Source: Bdellovibrio sp. (GTDB lineage Bacteria; Bdellovibrionota; Bdellovibrionia; Bdellovibrionales; Bdellovibrionaceae). From it: a DNA stretch of 42,705 bases. The DNA is taken from NCBI GenBank assembly GCA_014376935.1, contig JACMQO010000134.1, forward strand, positions 1 to 42,705. The letters run 5' to 3'. The notes under the pieces were generated by a model. It searched no databases, was not told where the DNA came from, and saw only the letters and a list, made by a program, of their open reading frames with translations. Of this stretch, positions 9,075 through 16,540 are shown in pieces; position 1 is the stretch's first letter; each line of letters begins with the position of its first letter. The position numbers and the translations under genes are program-made.

Positions 9075-10403
9075 TTACTTAAGTAAGCGAATTAGTTTTA
9101 ATTTAACAGGCGTATACGGCGGCAACAAGAATTGGGTTAACGATTTGAAAAATTTAAGCCGAATGATGGCGCGCTGGTGACTTAATTCCACAAAGCCATG
9201 CCATCCATGATAGCGACCCATACCGCTAGCGCCGACTCCACCGAAAGGTAAATACGGATTAGCTAAATGCATAATGACCGTATTGATGGCGACTCCACCT
9301 GAAGTATGCGCTTTTAAAATGGACTCAATGAATGTTTTATTTTTTGAAAAAATATACATCGCTAGCGGTTTTTCGTAATTTTTTATGATCGCATCAATTT
9401 CAACGTGTGTTTCGTAAGTCAGAACGGGTAAAACAGGACCAAAGATTTCATCTTTCATGGTGGCATCGCTTAAGTCGCTGACTGGTTTTACTTCTAATGC
9501 TTTCTGGTTAAAGAAACCAAGTGGCTTTTGCACCATCGTATTTAAGCGGGCTTCGTGATTTTGGTTAATAATTTTACCTTCTATTTCAAGTTCATGTAAA
9601 TTTTCAAGTCGGGTCATTTCTTTCTCAAATTGAACCTGGACAGATTTATGAACGATCACGTAATCAGGTGCCACACAAGTTTGCCCGCGATTTAAAAACT
9701 TACCCCAAAATATTTTTTCGCAGGCTAAGTGGATGTCTGCCGTTTCATCAACGATTGTTGGCGATTTTCCGCCCAGTTCAAGTGTCATCGGAATCAATTT
9801 ATCCGCGCAAGCTTTGGCGATGATGCGACCAACGGCTGTCGAGCCCGTAAAAAAAACGTGATCAAAGTGGTAAGTTAGAAGATTTTCTGTGGCCGACTTA
9901 TCCCCTAAAACCACAACAGCTTCGCCAGAAGTAAAGCAGTCTTGAACTAACTTTGAAATCACGTTTGAAGTGTGCGGAGTCAGCTCTGAGGGTTTAAGAA
10001 CGGCCGTATTTCCGGCAGCCAAGGCCGTTATGAAAGGAACGATGGCTAAATAAAATGGGTAATTCCAAGGAGAGATGATAAGAATCACACCCTTATTTTC
10101 ATAACGTATCGAACTGGAATGACCTAGAAGCGTTATTGGAGTCGGAACTTTTTGATCCTTCATCCAGCGCGATAAATGTTTTATAAAAAAATCAATTTCT
10201 GAATAAACCGGGGTTATTTCTGTAAGCCTTGTTTCAAATTCAGGCTTCGAAAAATCAGCTTTTAGCGCATTGATAATTTGTTCTTCGTTTTTGGCGATCC
10301 AACTTTTAACCTTTTTGAGTCTTACGATTCGTTGCCAAGCTTTATCGTGACGAAACTCAAGCGCTTTAGATTTAAGAATTAGAAATTGGGTTTCAGTCAG
10401 CAT
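9075..10403 (-). CDS. NAD(P)-dependent aldehyde dehydrogenase
   Basis: This is a 442-residue class 3-like aldehyde dehydrogenase that oxidises an aldehyde to its acid. The general base is Glu209 in LELGGKSP and the catalytic nucleophile Cys243 in RGQTCVAPDYV. The cofactor-site phrases SPWNYPF and FTGSTAVG are present. The C-terminus is hydrophobic and basic (LKFFKSLTQFLLPPYTPVKLKL), as in membrane-associated fatty aldehyde dehydrogenases, so a lipid-derived aldehyde substrate is possible. Its stop codon abuts the stop of the convergent HD-GYP gene with no gap. It starts 13 bases after ttcA and is likely the last gene of that minus-strand run. Confidence 0.93.
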   Translation of the reverse strand: MLTETQFLILKSKALEFRHDKAWQRIVRLKKVKSWIAKNEEQIINALKADFSKPEFETRLTEITPVYSEIDFFIKHLSRWMKDQKVPTPITLLGHSSSIRYENKGVILIISPWNYPFYLAIVPFITALAAGNTAVLKPSELTPHTSNVISKLVQDCFTSGEAVVVLGDKSATENLLTYHFDHVFFTGSTAVGRIIAKACADKLIPMTLELGGKSPTIVDETADIHLACEKIFWGKFLNRGQTCVAPDYVIVHKSVQVQFEKEMTRLENLHELEIEGKIINQNHEARLNTMVQKPLGFFNQKALEVKPVSDLSDATMKDEIFGPVLPVLTYETHVEIDAIIKNYEKPLAMYIFSKNKTFIESILKAHTSGGVAINTVIMHLANPYLPFGGVGASGMGRYHGWHGFVELSHQRAIIRLKFFKSLTQFLLPPYTPVKLKLIRLLK

Positions 10404-10416
10404 AAATACCTTTAAG

Positions 10417-11205
10417 TTACATATCTTTAAAATTATAAAGTTTTTGATCCATCAGATGACTTGGTTTTACATTTTCTAAAGCTGTTTGAAAAGAGGCCGC
10501 CATATTGGGAATTTCTTTTTCAAGATCCGAAATTAATTTTTTCATACGTTGGCGTTTCATTCCTTCTTGCGAACCACAAAGGTTGCACGGAATAATTGGA
10601 AAGTTCCAAATTTCTGCCAGTTCAATCAGATCTTTTTCGGCCACGTAAACTAACGGACGTAATACTATATTTCGTTCATCGTCAGATTTTAATTTCGCGG
10701 GCATCGTCGAAAGCTGACCGGTGTAAAATAAATTGAGCAAAGTCGTTTCGATCACATCGTCACGATGGTGACCTAAAGCCATTTTTGTAAATTGATTAGC
10801 GTGGGCGTAATCATACAAAATAGCGCGGCGCAATTTTGAACACAACGAACAAAATGTTCCATTTTTAACCTTGTCGGTGACGATGGAATACGTGTCTTTT
10901 TCAAGAATATTTAATTTAAGCTGTTCTGCTTCAAGCCAAGTTTGAAATTTTTGAGCTGAAAATCCGGGTTGTTTTTGATCTAAGATCGTCGCTTCGATGG
11001 TAAAATTCATCGGCGCGCGCTTACGGATTTCTTCAAGTAAAATAGCTAATATGGAAGAGTCTTTTCCGCCCGAGACGCAGATCATGACTTTATCGCCTTC
11101 GGCGATCATATTGAAATCGGCTAGGGCTTTGGTAATTTGCTTTCTGATCTGCAAAGCTAGGGGATGGTTTCTTTGAACTTCTTGGGTGCGAGATAATTCT
11201 ATCAT
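10417..11205 (-). CDS. ttcA: tRNA 2-thiocytidine(32) synthetase TtcA
   Basis: This 262-residue PP-loop ATPase thiolates C32 of certain tRNAs. The ATP-binding SGGKDS is at residues 45-50. Two CxxC pairs, Cys119/Cys122 (FCSLCSKLRR) and Cys207/Cys210 (PCNLCGS), match those that hold the iron-sulfur cluster in TtcA, and GHHRDDVIETTLLNLFY is the family signature. Length is a little shorter than the E. coli protein (311). The gene is 3 bases after the MscS-like gene and 13 before the aldehyde dehydrogenase, so the three probably share one transcript, without an obvious functional link. Confidence 0.95.
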   Translation of the reverse strand: MIELSRTQEVQRNHPLALQIRKQITKALADFNMIAEGDKVMICVSGGKDSSILAILLEEIRKRAPMNFTIEATILDQKQPGFSAQKFQTWLEAEQLKLNILEKDTYSIVTDKVKNGTFCSLCSKLRRAILYDYAHANQFTKMALGHHRDDVIETTLLNLFYTGQLSTMPAKLKSDDERNIVLRPLVYVAEKDLIELAEIWNFPIIPCNLCGSQEGMKRQRMKKLISDLEKEIPNMAASFQTALENVKPSHLMDQKLYNFKDM

Positions 11206-11208
11206 ATT

Positions 11209-12243
11209 TTAGACTGTCGTTGTTTGTATGTTAATGGTTGGTTTAGAGAATTGAATTTTATTTTGTTCAAGTAAGGCTAAAGCGCGCGCCGCCACTTTGT
11301 CGCCTACGGTAAATTGTTTACCGTAGTTGTCGATGTAATAAATCAGTTTAATCGTGACACCGTAGTCGTTCATTTCCTGAATGTAGGCGAACGGCGCAGG
11401 AATTCCGCGCACTTCTGAAATTTGGCTTGCCGCTTGTTCTAGTATATCTTTGGCTTTTTCAAATTCAGATAAAAATGGGAATTTATAAATTTGACTTCGT
11501 AAAATGGGCTGGTGTTCCGGAGAATAATTACTGACTTGGCATTGGGCGACTAGTTTGTTGGGCATCGTGATCATCTCGTCGGAAAGACCGACAAGTAAAG
11601 TCGAGCGCCAAGAAAGTTCTTTCACCTGGCCGACAATTTTGACTAAACCATTTTGAATTTCGATCCAGTCACCGATTTCAAATGTTTTATCAATTTGTAA
11701 AGAAATACCCGCGAATAAATTGCCTAAAGTGTCTTGCAGAGCAAGACCCAGAATAATTGAAAAGGCTGCTGACGTTGCAAGAAGTGGTGTTAACTGAACG
11801 CCCAAGATCACATTGACGGCCCAAAAGCCAATCAAGATAGAAAGAACGAGCGAGAAAATATTAACAAGTAAAAGTGGAACACCCGCGCGCATCGATCCCA
11901 AGAACATATACTGTAGAACAAGCAAACGACTGCACTTGACTAAAAACACTGAACCCGCAAAGAAGCAGATTAAAGCTAAGTACGGAGTCACACGGCGAAC
12001 TAAATCAACGTCTGTAATTTGCGACGCTAGAAAAAATAAGCCGTATGAAAAGCTTAAAAGTAAAAAATAATTTCCTAAATTTCTAAAGTGACCTTTTAAA
12101 TTTCTATGGCGCTCTTCAGAAACGGTACGAAGAAAAAAGCGGTAAAAAAGAAATGCAATCAGCCCTAACATCGCGAGTAGAATAAAGGTCTCTAGATCGA
12201 TCAATTGATAAAGCCTACTTGTCTGGATGATACGGTCGTTCAA
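11209..12243 (-). CDS. MscS-family mechanosensitive channel
   Basis: This inner-membrane protein of about 344 residues has four to five transmembrane segments followed by the MscS pore helix and beta domain. The pore-lining segment ATSAAFSIILGLALQDTLGNLFAG and the following IDKTFEIGDWIEI are diagnostic. The C-terminal half is the cytosolic cage. Such channels release solutes on hypo-osmotic shock. The start is uncertain. A TTG at 12243 has AAGGA seven bases upstream and is preferred here; the longest frame begins at a TTG at 12282 without such a site. It heads the mscS-ttcA-aldehyde dehydrogenase run. Confidence 0.9.
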   Translation of the reverse strand: MNDRIIQTSRLYQLIDLETFILLAMLGLIAFLFYRFFLRTVSEERHRNLKGHFRNLGNYFLLLSFSYGLFFLASQITDVDLVRRVTPYLALICFFAGSVFLVKCSRLLVLQYMFLGSMRAGVPLLLVNIFSLVLSILIGFWAVNVILGVQLTPLLATSAAFSIILGLALQDTLGNLFAGISLQIDKTFEIGDWIEIQNGLVKIVGQVKELSWRSTLLVGLSDEMITMPNKLVAQCQVSNYSPEHQPILRSQIYKFPFLSEFEKAKDILEQAASQISEVRGIPAPFAYIQEMNDYGVTIKLIYYIDNYGKQFTVGDKVAARALALLEQNKIQFSKPTINIQTTTV

Positions 12244-12390
12244 AGCCTGGTCCTTTCTGTTCAATACAGCGTCGTCTAACAATTAGACACTTCTTTATTA
12301 TTTTCAAGTTTTGCTTCGGTTTGACTCTAAAAAATCATCGCAAGTGGTCAATAATTCGGCTTAATTCGAAATATAGGGTATAAATCCCTT

Positions 12391-13008
12391 ATGGCAAAGA
12401 TATTCGCATATTTTTTCATTCTTATTGAGCTTACATTCTTAAGCTTGCCGTCTTTTGCGAAAGATCCGGTTAAGCTAATTCCAAAAACTCCTTTTTGTTC
12501 GAATATGAAGTTGATTGACCGTGCAACGCACGTGGGTCTTATGCAGGTCACAGAAGCGGATTATATTGTCGTGTCTAAACAACGTCGTCTGATGTATTTA
12601 TTAAATAAAGGTCAAATTGTTCGGGTTTACTCGGTGGCCTTTGGCAGCGGCGTTTTAAAAGGGCCAAAAATTCAGTCCGGGGACGGGCGCACACCCGAAG
12701 GACTTTATTTCATCGACGGCAAAAACTCAAAATCAAAGTACCACTTGGGTTTACATCTTTCATATCCCTCACAAAATGATACCGATTTTGCAGTTAAAAA
12801 TTCAATTGCGGACCCGGGCAGTGACATCATGATTCATGGTTTTCCGACTGATTTTATCGATAATTTAAATCCTGAAGTTGTCCGCCAAGTTCATCCTAAA
12901 GCGGATTGGACGCAAGGTTGTATTGCCGTCACCGATACCGAGATCGAAGAGGTCTTTGCGATGGTGAAAGCCAAAGTTCCCGTCGAGATTTGTCCGTTAA
13001 ATAAATAA
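12391..13008 (+). CDS. Exported L,D-transpeptidase (YkuD domain)
   Basis: This 205-residue protein begins with a signal peptide (residues 1-23, ending SFA). The YkuD domain starts at ADYIVVSKQRRLMYLL. His149 in IMIHGFP and Cys177 in DWTQGCIAV form the catalytic motif of L,D-transpeptidases, which make or remodel 3-3 peptidoglycan cross-links or attach proteins and amino acids to the wall. It is expected in the periplasm. In predatory bdellovibrios such enzymes act on prey wall, but that link is inference. It is a single gene, divergent from the MscS-like gene. Confidence 0.93.
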   Translation: MAKIFAYFFILIELTFLSLPSFAKDPVKLIPKTPFCSNMKLIDRATHVGLMQVTEADYIVVSKQRRLMYLLNKGQIVRVYSVAFGSGVLKGPKIQSGDGRTPEGLYFIDGKNSKSKYHLGLHLSYPSQNDTDFAVKNSIADPGSDIMIHGFPTDFIDNLNPEVVRQVHPKADWTQGCIAVTDTEIEEVFAMVKAKVPVEICPLNK

Positions 13009-13101
13009 GCCAAATAAATCAAATCACCTAGACTAACGTCTGCACCTAGGTAGTCATTAATTAAGATCTCTCTTATCATAAAGGCTTATGAGGGAGACAT
13101 C

Positions 13102-13881
13102 ATGAGTACGACGACTTTAAAAAAGCCCGTAGGCGTTTATTTACTAGCTGTATTATTTCTTTTAGCACCGCTGGGTAATATATTTATTAGTTTTGCCGGC
13201 TCTGGTTTAGATAATTGGTATCAACCTTCTATATTTTTCTCGCTGGCTCAAAGTATTCCGTGGTTTGATTGGTTGTGGTTGGCGTTACTTTTTGTAACAG
13301 GATTACTTCTTTTTAGACCTCACAAGTTATCTTGGTCGATCGCTATTGTTACCTTAATAGTTGTTCTGGTGATGAATGCGTTTCGCCTTTATAGTGCCGA
13401 CTCCAATTCAATTGATCCTTTATTTTTAAAAGTTTTTTCAATCCTAGCTATCATATGCACGCTCAGCGTTTTAGTGATCGCCTTTTACTTTCGCTTTCCT
13501 TACTTGGATCGTCGTAGTCAGTGGGTTTCATCAAAACCCAATACCGACCGCCGTGCAGCCACACGATTTACCGAAATTGATCGTCGTGATGACCCAACTA
13601 TGGATGCGCGCTTCTTCAATATCCGCACACCAGTCCTTTGTGGCGGAGCCAAGGCCATGACAGAGTCCTTATCTGAAACGGGATGCCGCGTTTCTTTAGA
13701 TCAACCATGCACATTCAAAAAAGACGACATGGTGACCTTAAAATTTAGCGATATTTCAGATGTTCAAATCACGGCCCAAGTGGTGGATCAAATGGAATTT
13801 GGCGCTCGGTTAGAGTTTATCAAGCCTGATCTTCAATTTAAGCAAGACTTAAGTCATTGGTTAAAGAACAGAAAGTCTTAA
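13102..13881 (+). CDS. Membrane-anchored PilZ domain protein
   Basis: This 259-residue protein has four hydrophobic helices (about residues 12-30, 50-70, 75-95 and 110-130) and then a cytosolic PilZ domain. The cyclic di-GMP-binding RRAATRF (the RxxxR motif) is near residues 150-156, and the second motif reads SLSETGCRVSL near 190, close to the usual D/NxSxxG. The segment between has repeated DRR triplets (LDRRSQ, TDRRAA, IDRRDD). It probably senses cyclic di-GMP at the inner membrane; the effector role is unknown. The start has a purine-rich GAGGGAGA just upstream. It may respond to the HD-GYP protein at 7746, though the genes are not linked. Confidence 0.88.
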   Translation: MSTTTLKKPVGVYLLAVLFLLAPLGNIFISFAGSGLDNWYQPSIFFSLAQSIPWFDWLWLALLFVTGLLLFRPHKLSWSIAIVTLIVVLVMNAFRLYSADSNSIDPLFLKVFSILAIICTLSVLVIAFYFRFPYLDRRSQWVSSKPNTDRRAATRFTEIDRRDDPTMDARFFNIRTPVLCGGAKAMTESLSETGCRVSLDQPCTFKKDDMVTLKFSDISDVQITAQVVDQMEFGARLEFIKPDLQFKQDLSHWLKNRKS

Positions 13882-13981
13882 TCTGAGACGTAACATAATG
13901 ATTTATGCCAACCGATATTAAGCTATTAGAATGATACGCCGATAAAGAGAATGATATTTTTTGAATCAAAAGGGGTCGATA

Positions 13982-16492
13982 ATGAAGTTGTTAAAATTTT
14001 TAAGCTGGTCTGCTGCGCACACGGCGTGGATAACAATGAGCTTTTCCCCATTGGCCATTGGCGCGGAAGCGCAAAGAATGTCGAAACAAAATCTACAAAA
14101 ATACGTTCAAGAATCTGGCTTAAATAAGAAGATCACTTACGGTGAATTCTGGGAGAAAACAAAAGTTTACTATCCAGGTTTTGTCTATGGCGAAATGGAA
14201 ATTTTCTTTAAGCAAAATAAAAATTTAGTCATGCCTGAAATTTCTATTTCTTCAGCGACGGCGACGGATGGAACAGAAATTCCAACAGCCAGCTATTCGG
14301 TGAACGGCAAACCTTACACGCTACAAATTTTTGGTGAAAAAAACAAATACGCTAAATTTAACAATGTAACCGTTCTAGAATCTGATGTTGATCGCCCGAA
14401 TGATCTTTTTAAACGAATGATGGCCAACGATTATCGTTTAAGAAATGAAGTGGATCTACTTAAGAAAAAACAAAATCAAGGTTCAGCAGCTGATGCAGCG
14501 AAGGCGGCCGCTTACAAAAAAGATTTTGCTCGGTTCAAAGGTTTTCCGCGCATCACGCCGGCTTTATGGAAGTCTTTAACTCCTGAAAAAAGAGCGAACT
14601 ATTTAGTTAAAATGCGCTTGATGTGGTTAGATTCAAGAAAAGTAGTTGAAAATAAAACTTACAAGACGGCAGTGACCGAAGTTGATCCGATCAAACAATT
14701 TTATAAAGTGATTTTCGGAGAAAATGCGCAAGCCCAAGACGCAGCGTTAGACGAGCTAGCTCCGCTTCCGGGTGCAGCAGCAACGGCTTCGAAAGCATCA
14801 AAAGCGGCCAAAGCGACACCTTCAGCTAAAGTTCAAGTGCAAGGCGCAACCGTTACGGTGAACGGTAAGCCAGTGACAATTCCAACGGACGCAAAAAAAT
14901 GTTTAGTTGCGGGTTACATTGGAGCTTACGGTGTTGTGGATAATAGTTCAGGAAAAGACCGTAAAGGTTGTTCTTTGGATTTAGCTTTAGCCACATATGA
15001 TAATTACAAAAGCTTATCTTACATCAAAGAAGCGAATGACGAATGTAAAAATAATTTTGAAAAATCATGGGGCGCTTGTAACCCAATGGTATACGGCTAT
15101 CCAGGTGGTAAAGCGAAGTGCGTCGATAAGTTAGACCCATCGTTTCAAGACGCCACGACGCAAGTAGGTCCTTGTGATGTTTCAAGCCCACTTTCTAAAT
15201 CAACGGTAGGTATTGGTTTTACAAAAGACTACTCGAATATTATGCCGCCAGAAACACGCATTGCTTTGATTGAAAAAGATCAAAAGGCTGACGACTATAA
15301 ATTAACCAAAGACTTTTTAGCCGGTGTTTTAACGAAGAAGGACCCTTTACTTTTAGCGATGATGCAAAAGGGTGAATGGAATTCAGATCTTGATAACGAA
15401 TTAGTGCGTATTCAAAATCACTTTGAGGCCGGCATCGAAGAAGCCATTGGCGTCTGTGAAGCTTCGTTTAAAAACGGAGAATCACAATTAGATAAAAAAC
15501 AAAAATCAGCGTGTGATCAATTGCATCGCCGTTGGTTATTCACCGAGCGCGTGATCGCAGAACTTCGTTCTAAGGCGTGTATCGATGGTTCAACGTATGT
15601 TGGTGCTTACGGTAAAGATGAATTATCAAGCCAAGCTGTTGATAAAACAAAATTAAATAAAAAAACGATTTCAGCAGATGGATTTTCTTCAGATGGCGCT
15701 GGTCTTTGTCAATGTCCAGATGGATCTAAAATCGGTTTCGGTAAGCCGTGCATGGCGGTTGTTGAAATTAAAGAATGTCGTCCCGGCAAACATTCTCAGA
15801 AGAATGAAAAAACGGGAAAAATGGAATGCGTGAATACAACTGTTGTCGATCATTCGTGCCCAACAGGCACGAAATTTATGGCCGGTGAAGAAGATGATTC
15901 TTGCGTTTGTACGAATAGCCCAGAAAAACGCGCTCCGGTTGGTTTAACGGTCACCGATGCGCAGGCATTATGTAAAGAAGAAAGTAATGCTTGGAAATGG
16001 GCTTTAGGAATTGGCGTCGGTATCGCCGCTTTATTATGGTGGAAAAATCGCCATAAAAAAACGGATCCGGTGACACCACCGATTGCGCCGGTCTGTAATA
16101 AAAATCAAACTTTAATAAGTTCAGGATGTGCGTGCGTTGTGAAAACTTGCCCAGGTGGCGGAGTTCCTAATCCAAATACGTGTGCTTGTGATCCGATGAC
16201 GCCTCTGCCAGTTTGCGCTTCTCCACAGATTTTAACGGGTAGTACTTGTGGATGCGCCGATGCCGGAACGTGCACGCCGAAGCCAGGCTACAAGGCAGGA
16301 ATATACAATTACTTAACATGTAATTGCGCTTATGAATCGGAACCTATTACATGTCCGGATGGCACTAAGTTAGCGGCTCCAAAGACATTAGCGGATTGCC
16401 CGAAACCGGTTGTTCCGACTCCGACTGAGGGTGGTTCAGGTACAAATCCGACAGATAATGGCGGCTACGGTGGAGTTCCAACCGGAAAATAG
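13982..16492 (+). CDS. Large exported Cys-rich protein, tandem paralogue A
   Basis: This 836-residue protein is not recognised. It has a signal peptide (about residues 1-27, ending AIGA) and an N-terminal region (30-240) whose VMPEISISSATATDGTEIP and FGEKNKYAKF match the next gene. A low-complexity Ala/Lys linker follows. A Cys-bearing region has CLVAGY, ACNPMVYGYPGGKAKC and ACDQLHRRWLF, all shared with paralogue B. A CxCPDG segment leads to one membrane helix (WKWALGIGVGIAALLWW, about 675-692) flanked by KNRHKK, and then a tail of about 140 residues with many CxC and Cys-Pro motifs. The ATG at 13982 has AAGGGG six bases upstream; the TTG at 13961 does not. It lies 48 bases before its paralogue, so the two are probably in one operon. 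Confidence 0.8.
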   Translation: MKLLKFLSWSAAHTAWITMSFSPLAIGAEAQRMSKQNLQKYVQESGLNKKITYGEFWEKTKVYYPGFVYGEMEIFFKQNKNLVMPEISISSATATDGTEIPTASYSVNGKPYTLQIFGEKNKYAKFNNVTVLESDVDRPNDLFKRMMANDYRLRNEVDLLKKKQNQGSAADAAKAAAYKKDFARFKGFPRITPALWKSLTPEKRANYLVKMRLMWLDSRKVVENKTYKTAVTEVDPIKQFYKVIFGENAQAQDAALDELAPLPGAAATASKASKAAKATPSAKVQVQGATVTVNGKPVTIPTDAKKCLVAGYIGAYGVVDNSSGKDRKGCSLDLALATYDNYKSLSYIKEANDECKNNFEKSWGACNPMVYGYPGGKAKCVDKLDPSFQDATTQVGPCDVSSPLSKSTVGIGFTKDYSNIMPPETRIALIEKDQKADDYKLTKDFLAGVLTKKDPLLLAMMQKGEWNSDLDNELVRIQNHFEAGIEEAIGVCEASFKNGESQLDKKQKSACDQLHRRWLFTERVIAELRSKACIDGSTYVGAYGKDELSSQAVDKTKLNKKTISADGFSSDGAGLCQCPDGSKIGFGKPCMAVVEIKECRPGKHSQKNEKTGKMECVNTTVVDHSCPTGTKFMAGEEDDSCVCTNSPEKRAPVGLTVTDAQALCKEESNAWKWALGIGVGIAALLWWKNRHKKTDPVTPPIAPVCNKNQTLISSGCACVVKTCPGGGVPNPNTCACDPMTPLPVCASPQILTGSTCGCADAGTCTPKPGYKAGIYNYLTCNCAYESEPITCPDGTKLAAPKTLADCPKPVVPTPTEGGSGTNPTDNGGYGGVPTGK

Positions 16493-16540
16493 TTAGGGCT
16501 AATTGATTTGAACGTAAAGACTTTTGCGAAAAGGATTGTT

